The notes under the pieces: generated by a model | What the model saw: only the letters and a program-made list of their open reading frames with translations | Database searches by the model: none | What the model was told of the DNA's origin: nothing | Position numbers and translations under genes: made by a program | Part shown: one piece after another, positions 34,670-46,939 of the stretch | Numbering within the stretch: position 1 is the first letter of the stretch | How the letters are laid out: every line of letters starts with the position of its first letter | Origin: Castor canadensis | Taxonomy: Eukaryota > Chordata > Mammalia > Rodentia > Castoridae | DNA length: 64,000 nucleotides | Direction: 5' to 3' | Assembly (NCBI RefSeq): GCF_047511655.1 | Contig: NC_133399.1 | Span: forward strand, 3,165,333-3,229,332

Positions 34670-37600
34670 GTTCTTTGTGATCTTATGCTGACTATAAAGT
34701 GGGATTTGTTTGATGACTCAGGCTCAGATTTGTCAAATCACCTTACAACTATTTACTAATTATTTTGAAGATATTTATACTGATTACTTCATAATCATTT
34801 TTGATGCAAAAAATGGACATTTGGAAAGTGTTTAGGGGAGTATCAGTTTGCAAAAGGAGTAATGGGAAGAATGTGGTTCTGTGCTTTTTTTGTAGTGCAG
34901 AAATGATTGAAAGTGTGGGTTAATGCTGCTATTTATGAGGGTTAAAACATTCAGAATATGTCATTCCACCACTTTCCATTTGTGTTGAGGTAGTTGGTTA
35001 GACAGAATGTAATTTGTGCCAGTAGAGACATGTCTTGGGGGCCCAAGCTAAGAGAAAGACACCTTTACATTTTTCTTGTGTTAGTTTCTAGCACAGAGAT
35101 TCTGAAATACTTAAAGTTTCTGAGACAATAAGTCATGTATTTGGTTGTTTTCCTAAGCCCCATTGAAGCAATGTTTGCATTTTCCTAATGACTTGTCTCA
35201 GGGTGGTATATCTCTATGACTTTAGGAAGGTGACTGGTGTGACCAGACATAGCAAACATGTACTATGTCTTGTTGTCTGTGTCACACTGCCCAGAAAGTT
35301 GGAGGTACTCTGCTAAGTCTGGATGGTGTTAGATTTGAGTTGAAGGACAATGCTTGGTATTTGAAAGTTGGTTTATGTTGCTAATACCACATATTTGTTA
35401 TCAGAAGCTATGGCAAAGAAATTCAGCGTGAGTAATAACATTTGGGGTCTTTGGGGAATGTTTGATAATTTACCAGAGGATCTGTTCTTGATAGTTATGT
35501 CTTGTGAGAGATGAATTCATGCAAGGTACATGAATTGAGCAAAAGTGAAGCTTGTTTTATGAAGGAAAAAGTACACATTGAATAGACTTCTAGGTAGCAG
35601 TTAGGCATAAACTATGTGGATATACTAAACAAACCTACAATGGTGGAAGAGACCAGAAGGTTTCTGAAAGTAAACATTGCAATTAACACATATCAGTGTG
35701 CATGGAGAAAGATAAAGACAGCTCACTAAGGTCACAGGATGTCAGAAGATGACTCTGAGTATTTTACTCACCTTAAAGTGAGTGCATGACCACAGTTGCT
35801 GTAGCAATACATCTTTCACAAAGACTCAAACCCATAAACCATATCCCTTGTGGTGAGGTTGACCCAAGGAATTGTTTTCATTATGTAAAGTTTTCCTAGT
35901 GTTTTATACTGTTAGCAGAATATTCTTTTAGGGTAGGGGTTGTGGGATTGGTGCTCTGTAGAGTATAGATAATTTAAATTTACTAGGAAGTTTTGATAGT
36001 GTGTGAATTTTTCTGAACTTTTATGGATATTTGCTTCTTCTGTGATTTGCCACTATGAGAAATGTTCTACTTTATTATACTTGTCCGATTAGCATTAAAG
36101 AGCTTCTTTTTATGATGATGCTTGTACTATACTGATGACCTCTGCTGTTGAGCATTTTTCCTACTTGTTCCTTCATGTTACTCTCACTCCCATCTCACCC
36201 ATTCCTCTCTACCTGTCATTCTTGTTTTGCTGTTCCTTTGTTCTGTGTAAATGCTGTTCTTCTATTTATTTGAAGTTCAGATGGTTATAAATTCAGCAAA
36301 ATGATGTTCTGGGTATTTAGTTGGTGTAGTATAATTTTCTTAAATCCTTTATATACCTATTTAATTACTTATTTATTACTCAGGGTCTGTGATTGCTAAG
36401 GCAGGCACTATACCACTTGAGCCTTTCTGACAGGTGAGGTCCTTTATTAATTATATTATCACATTTTCTATCCCCCATTTGATACCAAGTAGTTTTAAAA
36501 TGTATTGTTAGTAATTCCCAAACATGTAAAATCCTTTTCCATGTAAGTTAAATGTATTTCAAATAAAAATGTGCTGCTTCATGACAGAACAGTTATATTG
36601 GTATGTTCTCCACTATTACTGTTCAATCCATGTATAACTGTTCTTACTAATTGTTCTTGTTATAGTGTATGATCGCCAAGTTCATAGTTCACTTTCAATG
36701 ACTTTAAGCAAAGGTTTTCCTTGAATACCAGTAGTGAGGAAGAAAGTAAAGCATTTTTGTTTATTTCTTAATTTCTTAACATTGTTTTTCTTTATGTGAT
36801 CTAAGTTCTTAGCTTATATGTTTTGTTTCCCTGTAAAGATCTTTCAACAATTTATAAAATTCAGATACTGGTGATACATTCTGCAAGTTTTAAAGTGTTT
36901 TCTTTCTCTTCTGGCTGCATAATTTCAATCATTTTCATGTTGATTCATTTTTCTTCTTGTTCTAGTCCACCATTGAGCACCTATAATGAAGGTTTCATTG
37001 AACTTGTCTATCTATCATAATTACTGTATAATCCTTTGATGATTTCTAAGTCTGCACTGATACTGTCTTCCTGTACATAGTATTTCCACTTCGCTGTTTC
37101 TTCAACATGCTTGCTTACATAACCTTTGATTCTACTTTAGACAGTTCCAAGAAAGGCTTTCTGAAATGAGTCCACTGCCTAAGATTTTTCAGCAATTTTG
37201 CATTCTGAAAAAAGAATTTTGGATCCAGGGCACAAGTTCTTCTGTTTCCACATTGTATGTCCAGCTAATTACCCTTCAATTTCAAATAAAGAAACATGGT
37301 GAATGCAGAGATAGGAAAATTAAAGCACAGCTAGAGTAAGTACCATGTTCACCATCTGTAGGTTACAGACAGAGATATAGATTTAAAAAGGCAAAGAACA
37401 GAGGGCAGGGACCAAAGATATGCACGGTTAAACAGTTTCCTTCAAAGGTGTGGTCTAGTTGTTATAACTCAGCTGTAGTTTTGGGAGAGGTTCTGGGATT
37501 GTTATCTGGAGGATGGTCCATCCAAGGGAGGGTCTACTCTTGGGGTTAGATTTGGTTTCATGTCATAAAGAAAATATCTACCTTCTCCTTCCTAGATTCC

Positions 37601-37950
37601 AAGTGGGTTGCAAGGTGACTGCAGGGTGAATGGCTCAGTGAAAAGACTAATTGAAAATGGAGAGATGCCATGTTTTTTCCTGCATTTAGTTAATTCATGG
37701 ACTGAGTATGGAGTTCGTGCTTTTCATCAAAAGCAGTTTGAGGAACTCATATAATGCTTTTTGACTGACAATCCACATTTGTCTGTCTCTTCATAGTTGT
37801 TATTTGTTCCCTGTGTGTAGGAGTGGACCTGATACTGTCTTCATGCACAGTTTTTCCATTTTCCTGTTCACCATGTTTCCCTTTTTCTCATGAGGAAAAT
37901 TTGCACTATCATATACAACAGGTATTTCTTAATGATTTCTGGTTTATTAT

Positions 37951-38030
37951 TTTGGTGGTACTGTGGTTTGAACTCAGGGATCCATGCTTGATAAGCAAGC
38001 ATTTCTCACTTGAGACAATCCACCAGCCCT
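37951..38030 (-). mobile_element. SINE, reversed tRNA-like body, B copy of 13452
   Basis: 'ggtactgtggtttgaactca' and 'acaatccaccagccctgtg' are better preserved than in A. Confidence 0.75.
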
Positions 38031-39174
38031 GTGATATCTGTAATGTTCCAAGTTTTATCTTTTCCAGTTCAATGTGTACAGAGGCATTTGATACCCATGG
38101 TTACATACTTTATGTGGCTCCCACAAGACCTCATTCAGGAAAACCCCTGAATTCTCAGGATTCATAGTGTTCCATATTCTAAAGTTACTCCAATTTATGT
38201 GCATTAGGTCTAAGCATCCACAATATGAAATCACATGCAGTAGATTATATTACTGTCTCCAAAATAATGTTCTTGTAAACATTAACACTAATAAAAAACT
38301 TGATCTTAATATTTTATGCTCTGTATCTTTAATTTGAGTATACTTGTGTCATTTTTTCCCATGACTCTCTGCCCAACTTATGTTGAGGAATGCTAGCTCT
38401 CTACAAATTTTATAGTTTTACTTTATCTCATAAATTCTGTAAATTGTGTGCTGTTTTTTCCATGTGAACATTGCCATGTATTTTGGGCACTCATCCTATA
38501 GGACCCCTCTGAAGAACATAGGAGAAACAGGCAAATACTCAGTTATCACAGGGAGTGTATTTTAGTTTACCATCAACTGGCTCCCAGTCCTAGGCATTGT
38601 AGAAATCTGAAAATAATTATTTTTATAATGGAAGCATATTTATTACCTATAGTAGGATGTTGTTGGTGTAAATTTCTTCTGAGAATTCTCCCCTTTTACC
38701 AGTTAAATTGTCAAAGTTTATCCCAATAGCAATTCCCAGATACCAGTAAATATGGAGCTTTTCTCATTAATTTATAAGATTATTCAGTCTTAGAACATTT
38801 GGTATTACTTTTATGGGAACAAGTAGTAGGAATTTGTAATGAGAAGTGCTAGAATCCCAGTGTACAACATGCAATTGATGGAACCAGTCAACAAATGGGT
38901 ATTTATATTCTACTTTCAATTTAAAAATAGTCCCAATGTGGTGTCAGAAGGCAGATTATGTATGTAGATGATGAATGAGGGTGTGGTGACCATGACCTGA
39001 GGTAAGTACTTGCAAGACCCAATCATGTGTCTTTCTTGCAAAGACAGTCTCTATCTCAACTGCCATAAGTTTCACAATTCTTCTTGTAGATGGTGTGGGA
39101 TGTGGTAGGAGCCCCTGACCTTTAAGCATGTGATGCCACTTGTACTTGGCTTGGTTTCATTCACAGATGATGTT

Positions 39175-39690
39175 ATGAAGAGGAAATTTTACTGAAAGAG
39201 ATATACAAAAGGTTTTATGTTTCCCACAAATGGAAATGCACAATGGAATGAAACCTGTGATTATACTTGGTGTTATTTTGCAAATATCTTCAGTAAAGGA
39301 ACATAGATGACAAGTTTGAGGTCCATCAAGAAACACAGGAAGCACCTGGCAGCCTGGACAAAGTAGGGAGACCCTGTTTCAATGAGTAACACACAAAATC
39401 TTTTTAAAAGCCAGTTAATTTCCAGTGAAAATTCTTCACATATTTGAATGCTGTATATGAAACATGCCCAAATTTTAAATTTTTGCATAATGTTCCAGAT
39501 GACACGACCACACTATAAATGCATTATTTGAACAAAAGCTTTATGTTTATCATTCTATTGTCTACTTGTAAACCTGGCTGCAATGGAACCTGAGGTTGGA
39601 GGACTGCTAAAGCAGTAGTTGGACATTGGCAGCACCCTACTTCAAATAATAACAGCTCTGTAAATAAAGTGCATGTATTAATGTGACATA
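39175..39690. repeat. Segment absent from duplicon A, present in B and D
   Basis: The 510 bases align with 53170-53690 in D but are missing from A between 14678 and 14690. Since two copies have it, a deletion in A is the simpler reading. It includes a B1-like SINE head at about 39560-39665. Confidence 0.6.
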
Positions 39691-39735
39691 ACTCTGTTAC
39701 TTATGTTTGAGTTTCATGGATACTCTCTCTTTAAA

Positions 39736-39838
39736 AAAAATACGTAATGCTTCAGGAATTTGCATATCATCCTTGTGCATGGCCATGTTAATCTCTGTAT
39801 CATTCCAATTTCAGTATATGTGCCGCTTAAGTGAATAT
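39736..39838 (-). pseudogene. U6 snRNA pseudogene, copy B
   Basis: Minus-strand U6 match, with two or three bases lost in the middle relative to copy A ('atctctgtatcattccaatt'). It lies at the same relative position in the duplicon as 14730 and 53720. Confidence 0.85.
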
Positions 39839-40864
39839 GATACTGTCTATTTTAATCATATCAGATCACTTGATAAGGTGTTTTTACTTTGATTTAAATC
39901 TGTTTTATTTATGAGTGAATTCACATACCATTTTAAAAATTTTCTGCTAGGTTTTAATTTTATGCAATAGTTCAGTATGCTTCCGTATCAGTGACCCAAA
40001 CGGAAAGAGAGTTCCTCTCTCATCTGCATATTTGACCAGTTTCCCACCACATGTAGATCTGCCCTGATCTCACTTGAGGCCTTTCCCCTGTAGTGAGATC
40101 AGACTCCAGGCCAGCACTTACTGGATCAGCAACTGACCCTTGCTGGGTGTTCCCAGAGATGGGATTACGCAGGAACCTTTCAGGGCTAAAGTTCCAGACT
40201 CAGGAGCTTACCTGCATGGACTGTCACCACTGCCTGTCAACAATGCCTAGAAGAAGAGAGGTTTCCTAGTGCCAGCATGTTATGAACAGTCCATTTGTCT
40301 TTAGGCTCTGTTCTGAGAGTAGCATTGATTATTCTTCCTGAGTCTCTTTTTTCTCTTTCATTTCAGCATGTGCTCTGTGCTACACACCGTGGTTCTCTTT
40401 GTCTCTCAGTGTCTACTATGTACATACTGTCATATTCATATATTTCTGTCTATTTTCCATGAAACTGCACATGTTCTGTGAGTCTATTCCTTTCTATTAC
40501 TTAAGTCTGATGCCTGATCCTGTGGATGCTACAGGCTTATGCTTTTTCTTCTCTCATTCTCTTTTGATCCTCAGTTTTCTACTTTGTATAGGGCATTGTC
40601 CATTACTGAACCTTCAGTGCCTTCCCATGTTTGTCCAATTAGAAAGATAATGCTTCACTATCTTTCTGACTCTATACCTCAGATGTACTAATAATTCACA
40701 CTGATGCACTAGTCCAGTCCACCATCTTCACATTTATTAATGACTTGTGCAGATGCCGATCCCTCCCTTCAATCAAATGTACAAGATTTCTGTTTTATGT
40801 ATTATTGATATGGTGTGGTTTCATTTGCTTTCTTTGTTGTTGTGTCTATATTAGAAGTCATTTC

Positions 40865-40938
40865 TTCACTGGAGGAATTGCTCAAGTAGTAATAGACCTG
40901 CCTAGGAAGCATGCCACCCAGAGTTCAAACCCTGGGTA
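40865..40938 (+). mobile_element. SINE, tRNA-like body, B copy of 15866
   Basis: 'cactggaggaattgctcaag' and 'cagagttcaaaccctgggt'. The A-rich tail seen in A is lost. Confidence 0.65.
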
Positions 40939-41157
40939 ACCCATGTTAGCACAAGAGTTACATGAACTATATTATGGCTTTTCAAAATTTAGCAAACAAG
41001 ATTTAGCTTTAGTTGGATATAAAGAAAATTTACTTTTATTTCCTTCCTACTCCACATTCAATATTATTCATGTCATACTTTACAACTCTCTATACTTTAT
41101 ATTAATTAACTGATAGTACTTGTTTTTAATGTTTGTTTCTTACTGAAGTTAAAAAAC

Positions 41158-41240
41158 ATTTCGGTAGTACTGGGGTTTGAACATAGGGCCTCACATTTGC
41201 TAAGCAGGTACCCTACCACTTGAGCCACTCTCTAGCCCTG
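41158..41240 (-). mobile_element. SINE, reversed tRNA-like body, B copy of 16203
   Basis: 'agtactggggtttgaacata' through 'cacttgagccactctctagc'. It is closer to the family consensus than the A copy. Confidence 0.75.
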
Positions 41241-41599
41241 AAGTTAAAAGTTTTTTACACTCTGCATTACAGCATTAAAGTATTATCAATATGACTGAAA
41301 TTTTCTTTATCCTGTGGGATTAATGCCATTTTCATGCTACTTTAATGTCACGTTGTTTAATTTTTGCTTTTGTCATATGTAAGTTGTCTCATCACCTCCT
41401 TAAGGAGGAGACACACAGAATATTCTGAACAGATCATCAACTTTGATAAATGCAAGGGGTTACAGCACAAGGCTAAGGACTCCATTCTTCAATAAGTATG
41501 AGTGGGTTTTAGTCCTGTCCTCAACTAAAGTCAGACTTTCATGATCTTTCTGTTTGTGCATAATTGCTCAAAACAGTTTTGCTTGATTTTATTACCTAG

Positions 41600-41984
41600 T
41601 GTTGCAGAAATTTTACAGAAAGTAAGACTGACCCACAAGAATAAGACTCAAACCCAGGTGGCTGGAGGAAAGGAAGGTTTATTATGCTAGCGGGCCTGCA
41701 CATGGATATCTCCAAAATGGCACCGGCCCTGAGCTCAGGGTGGTTGAGGTTTTTCTATCAAGAAAAGCAGCAGCAAGCAAGCAGGGAGTGCAGAAGCAGA
41801 CATGGCAGTTAGCTGTACAAGGTTACAATATATCACATCAGTGCACCTGCAGACGAAGCCCATCCGCAGTTTCTAAGGAGATAGCAAGGGTGCAGGGGCC
41901 CTGAAAGAGGAAGGACTTTACTCATCTTTGATCCTTTCTTCAGCTTTGATCTTTCTCTGGGTTTCCTTATCATTACCAATATCA
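41600..41984 (-). mobile_element. Solo LTR found only in duplicon B
   Basis: The insert begins TG ('tgttgcagaaattttacag') and ends CA ('taccaatatca'). Five-base flanks CCTAG (41595-41599) and CCTCG (41985-41989) are a likely target duplication with one change. On the minus strand AATAAA lies at 41678-41683, near the LTR 3' end, so the LTR is in reverse orientation. Duplicon A has no insert at the matching site (about 16622-16640). No internal retroviral sequence is present, so this is a solo LTR. Confidence 0.65.
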
Positions 41985-42117
41985 CCTCGTAGATGAAGTG
42001 CTTAGCCATTCAATTTATTTTCTTATTCAATGAATGAAATCTTCATATACTGTTTAAAAAGCATTAAAATCTGTGAGACTTTATTAGTATATATTAATTA
42101 TGCAAAATAATGGATCT

Positions 42118-42315
42118 CACAGCTTTGCTCTGCTTGGCAGGTACTGTACTACTTGACTGACACCTCTAGCCCTTTCTTTGGCTATTTTTTGAGATCAGTT
42201 GTTTTATTTTTGGTTTTTTTTTTTTTTTAAGCTGGACTGGCCTGGATCCAATTCTCCTAATTTCAGCCTCCCTAGTAACTCAGATTAACAGGCAATGGCC
42301 ATTGGTTCCTGGCTC
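42118..42315 (-). mobile_element. Composite SINE, reverse orientation, B copy of 16768
   Basis: 'ttggcaggtactgtactact' on the left, then a long T run, then the reversed head 'tttcagcctccctagtaact'. Confidence 0.65.
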
Positions 42316-42792
42316 AGTATGACATTTTCATACATCTATGTAGTGTACTTTGATCACAAACACTTTTCTGCACACTCTTCTCACCCTCCTGGTTGTCCTC
42401 TTAACTTCCTCAAATAGTCCCTACTAGTCTCATGTCTTTTAAAACAGTCATCATATGTCAAATAGAAACTCTTCCTACATAGGATTATTTACACATGACT
42501 TTATATATTGATAGTAGAAATATAAAACTGTTTTGATAATTGAATGATATTAATGTAAACTTTACAATATAGATACATGTAAAAAACTTTGGAAAGATAC
42601 ATAAAAATATAGATTTTTTTTAAATATAAACACAAATTCTATGTATAAATATAGAAGAAAAATAAATGCCCTTATTTGAAAAATTCACAAAATAAATACC
42701 TTGTACCATACTACATAAGAAAAAATGGTGAGCAGAAAGTCATTCACCTGATGCATCTTGAACCTCAAACTTGATGGGAAAATACTAATTTT

Positions 42793-42990
42793 GCTTGGCA
42801 TGTGTGCATCATGCCTGTAATCCTATTCACTTCAAAAACTGACATTGGGAAGACTGTGTGGAAGAGTAGCATGGGCAAAGCAGTGACCCCCCATCTTTGA
42901 AACAATCACACCAAAATGCACTGCAATAGGGCACTTCATTTATAAGCACAAAGCTGTGGGTTGAAACTGAGATCCCACAATCCGAAACAA
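42793..42990 (+). mobile_element. Composite SINE, plus strand, B copy of 17438
   Basis: 'tgcttggcatgtgtgcatca' and 'tgcctgtaatcctattcact' give a clearer head than in A. Confidence 0.7.
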
Positions 42991-43560
42991 GCCAAAAACT
43001 AAAGTGTGTATCTTATGCCTTTCTCAGTCTGGTGTATTTTACTATTATCAAGAGAAACGGATCTAACACAAGCAGGTTCTATTTTCAGTACTGTCCAGAA
43101 CCTATTGAGAAAAAGTTTGCATTAGCCAAAAAAGGAAAAAAAAAACCCTTTGGTATTTATACAGTCTTCTTTGATTTGAAGAATGGCATTTACTATGAAG
43201 TGCCTTGCTAATGAACTGAACAATGTCTAGGGAAAGAGCTAGACAGTGATGTACACAAAAAGGCAGATAATGATAACTCCACATAAGTAATGGATTTTGA
43301 AGGCATTACCAGGATCCAGAAAATGGAAGGAGTGGTGGCTACACCTGATGGGCTGGAGGCTCTTCGTATTCAGAAAATTGAAAAGCCAAGGCAGAAGGTG
43401 CTACTGCTGATGATTTTGAGATTTTCAGGAAAAGTGTCAAGATGATGTCCCAGAGACTGGTGAAGAGCTTATGGAATGAAAAAGGTGTTGAAAATTACTT
43501 CTAAACGGATCTTATCCAGTTTGAAATGTTAGATTCCAGGTGCTGGGAGAGTAGGAAAAG

Positions 43561-43928
43561 TGTATTAGTCAGCTTTCCCTCTGTAACAAATTCTTGAGGT
43601 AGTGAAGCTAAAAGTGTTAATGTAGTTTTTTGGTTCCTAGTTATGGAGGTCCCATCCATGATGAAATGGCTCTGTGGGATTTGGACATGGGGCGTGGCAG
43701 CACATAGGATAAGGAGCATGTGTTTGAGCAAAACAATAAACACCATGGCAGGGAGCAGAAGATCAGAAGTAGAATAGGGTCCATTGAACTCCTGTGTTCT
43801 CTTGTCTCCAAATATCTGAAGACTCATACTTGGCCTCAACTCTTACTGGTTTGAAAATCTTCTAATAGTCCCAAGCAACTGACAAATCCCTCACTTATTT
43901 GCCTTTGGATGACATTGGTTCAAACAAC
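43561..43928 (-). mobile_element. MaLR-like LTR, copy B
   Basis: It starts 'tgtattagtcagctttccct', the exact reverse of a MaLR LTR terminus, and ends near '...tggttcaaacaaca'. The 112-aa antisense frame (43501-43839) lies within it and is not a gene. Confidence 0.65.
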
Positions 43929-44579
43929 ACCAGATAGGAGGGAATGGGGCATGGTTTGTCAATAAGTAGTAAGTTACAGAAATAATACTTTCTGTACATG
44001 CGTATGTGTTTGACCATCTATCCATTCCACGATTGGACCTTTATCTAGGCATGCACAGAAGTGATAGGGTCAGACTATAACTTCACAAAGTCTCTGAAAG
44101 TAAGCTTAGAGAAAGACTTACAGAAGCAGGTGCATGAAGAATTTATGAATATGTCAGTTTCTTTTTATCAGAATGTTAATGTAAGAGCAGGCATTATTAC
44201 CATGCAAGGTATAGGGGACAGCAGTCATGCTGAGGCCCCAGATTTAAATCCTTAGGTGTGCCTGCTGCAGCACCTGGGACTGTTGTCTTTGTGGCCACAA
44301 TTCAGTGTTTTGTCTGGTATTCCAGTTGGGAAAATTTGGTGTACCTTCTGAATGAGGGTCTTCATTGTAACTTGGGGTCAAACTGTCTCCTTGTCTGAAC
44401 TACTGCAAAAGGTTTTTATTCTTTTAAATGGGTATTTTATTTTTTTTAAATCTTCACTCTTGCATCCTTTGTACGGTTCTTGTGAGAAAGCTTCACTTTC
44501 TCCTTGTACTTATTAACTATGGTTTCTTATTTGTATGTTCTTCCTTTCTTGGGTAATACAGTTTAGGTTGAGATTTCAT

Positions 44580-45885
44580 GTGTAAGAAATTCTTTTCCAC
44601 ATCGAGAAGTGTGTGATCCCAATTCCCGAAATGTGACATCAGGCCTTTCCTCATGGTCATGCAAGTCCTTACCTGGCTTGGCCTGGAAACACAACTTTTC
44701 TGAGACTACTGGCTGTCCCCATGGGAAAATGAGTGTGAAATTCTCAGCATATTCCTTGCTGCATTTCCCAGTGGAAGAAGAAGGGTCCATTCTGAAAGGC
44801 AGGTTCTGCCTAACTACAATGGGTCCCCAGGCTGGACTGGGTAGGCACCAGGAAGGAGGTCTGAACTGCTGAGGGCTGTTGCTGGATTGAATTATTTGAT
44901 TTTGCACTCACCTTGGTATGGATTTCACTTCTTCTGTTACTCAGATCTCAAGGGGTGGGTTCTGGATCCCTAGCCAGTGAGAAGTGCTTGAGAACTGGTG
45001 AGTCACAGGCTGGTCTAAGGAGGACCCTCTGCTTAATACGGGAAATGCCTGTATTTCCATTTCTAGATCACATTATGCTGCTAAGAGCAATTCTATGTAA
45101 TTCAGTCTCTCGCCTATTGTGACCTGTGACCTGTGCCCTGTGCAAGGTAGTGAGCAGAATTTAGCTTACCAAGGAAGCCTGAAATGCTGTTTTTAATTGG
45201 CATCCCAGATGCTAGGGAGGATGAGGAGGTTAGGAAGGGACCGAAAAGGTTGATACAGACCAGGGCCTCCCAAGTACAGCACTGCAGTTTGTGGCCTGAG
45301 TCTTCACTTGTGCAGCTTTGCACTTTTTCTTCTCTACCCTGGGGTGGGACTGTTCAGATGGGTGAACTCTGGCATCCTGTACTTTATGTGCAGCGACATA
45401 GCCTAGGCCCAGGCCCCTGTTAGGTCTCCTCAGCACCTGAGCTTCCGTTCTCCCCACCCTTTAGTGTGTGGGAGGTGTTGCTTCCTACACAGGAGGAGCT
45501 GTCATCCTTGTTGACCCTACTTCATCCATTCTGCTTGGGGCATTTATGGTTGCTGTGAATAAGGTAAGTGTTTAGAAGCCAGTCTCAGTCCAGGAACACA
45601 TCTGCAGCCCAGTTCTTCATAAGGCTGTCATAAATTCCTAAACTGAAGCTGACTTTGCATTGTCCAGCTCACTAAAAGCCTGTGCACATGCATATTGGGT
45701 TCATGGGGAAGAGGAGATGTTGGGAAGGTATTGAATGTTTGAGGATTTTGCAATCTCTAACATCATTGGAGTCGTCTAGATCTTATGTTCAAAATTCAAT
45801 TTTAGATGGATGCAGGAACTAGCCTATTAAAGTTTCTGCAATACAGAACCAACTTCAAGGTCTGCAAAGTCTCAAGGGAGAGATA
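44580..45885 (+). pseudogene. Q-d: Q block at the end of duplicon B
   Basis: Closest to Q-a at 19290. It keeps 'catttcccagtggaagaaga' and 'gaactggtgagtcacaggc'. The CCAAT position reads 'agccagtgaga', as in A, so that loss predates the A/B split. Frames at 44563-44907 (minus) and 44609-44872 (plus) overlap fully and neither is conserved. Confidence 0.4.
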
Positions 45886-46297
45886 GAGTAGGGCTGTGCT
45901 TTCTAGGGAGGAACACACTGTGGTGGATAACTATGGGAGAGGAAGGACAACAGAGGGAGCACCATAATCTCTTGTGAGCATCCTTTCCTGTGAGCAGAGA
46001 CTCTTTCAGCTGATCATAAAGAATCAGTTGTGGTGACTCACATTGAGGCGATTCATAGACTTCAGGAGTTTGAGAAGTAGAAAATCTCAGGAAAGTTTGC
46101 TTATTAAGTGTTCCGTTTCTTCTGAACAATTAAGGTAACATTTTTGAAGCAAAAAGTGGGGATATCAAAAGTGTGAGCCTTACATTGTTTTAGGTTTACT
46201 GAGAAAAGACATCTAAATGTAATGGGAACACAAAGAATGGTGTGTTTTCTGGGATTACTTTGTTTTGGTAATATTTCAGCTGTTTGTATTTTATTCT
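45886..46297. other. Spacer shared with 60.96-61.4 kb
   Basis: It aligns in patches with the region after Q-g ('gtgttccgtttcttctgaac' against 'gtgttctgtttcttgtgatc'). No gene. The 85-aa antisense frame at 45872-46129 is not shared. Confidence 0.45.
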
Positions 46298-46366
46298 TTT
46301 TTTGTGGTACTGTGCTTTGAACTCAGTGTCGCACATTTTCTAGGCAGGCCCTTTATCACTTGAGCG
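46298..46366 (-). mobile_element. SINE, reversed tRNA-like body
   Basis: 'tttttttgtggtactgtgct' and 'ttctaggcaggccctttatc'. It is absent from the matching place near 61.44 kb, so it was inserted after that duplication. Confidence 0.7.
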
Positions 46367-46451
46367 TCTGCAGCAGAAAGTTGTTTGCATTCTCATTAAA
46401 GGAGTTGGTCTTGTCAGAATGTACCACATGACAATTAAAAAAGCCTGTGAA

Positions 46452-46535
46452 GGGTTGGGGATTTAGCTCAGTGGAAGAGCGCTTGCCTGGCAAGTGTAAG
46501 GCCCTGAGTTCGGTCCCCAGCACCGAAAAAAAAAA
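46452..46535 (+). mobile_element. ID SINE (tRNA-Ala derived), near consensus
   Basis: 'gggttggggatttagctcag', 'gtggaagagcgcttgcctgg' and 'gagttcggtccccagcaccg' followed by an A tail. Perfect 15-base target duplications 'aaaaaagcctgtgaa' lie at 46437-46451 and 46536-46550. It is absent from the paralogous segment near 61.5 kb, so it is recent. Confidence 0.95.
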
Positions 46536-46669
46536 AAAAAAGCCTGTGAAGCAAAGTAGAAATAGGAGACAGGTTTCTATTACTCTCAGGGTTTATTTGA
46601 GTGTATGAAATTTGTGTGATAGCTACACCTTCTTTTGTACTTAATAATTTTGCTCACTTGTTGGTATGT

Positions 46670-46812
46670 TCTTTTTTTTTGTGGAACTGGGGCTTGAACT
46701 CAGGGCTTTCACCTTAGTCACTCTGACAGCCCATTTGCCTGGGCTGTCTGCAAACCATGATCCTGATATCTGCCTCCCAAGCAACTAGGATTACAGGTGT
46801 GAGCAACTGGCA
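46670..46812 (-). mobile_element. Composite SINE, reverse orientation, internal deletion
   Basis: 'gtggaactggggcttgaact' is followed after a shortened body by 'caactaggattacaggtgtg'. The tRNA-like half is cut in the middle. Confidence 0.75.
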
Positions 46813-46939
46813 TCTAGATTGTTATTATTTCTTGGGTGATAATGGGTAGATTGAGGGACCAGGTGTGAAAAGTCCTTGTCCATAAAGACAAGTGCATGAT
46901 ACTAACACACTCTGACAACACCAGACATTTTTGTACTAT

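Larger units (their letters stand above)
33665..45885 (+). repeat. Duplicon B, paired with duplicon A
   Basis: Collinear with 9070-20530. It keeps about 510 bases (39175-39690) missing from A, and it gained a 385-base solo LTR at 41600-41984. It begins with the tail of a P block (no promoter, exon or ATG) and ends in Q block Q-d. The stretches 34.67-37.95 kb, 38.03-39.15 kb and 43.93-44.58 kb are non-coding with nothing else recognised. Confidence 0.8.
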
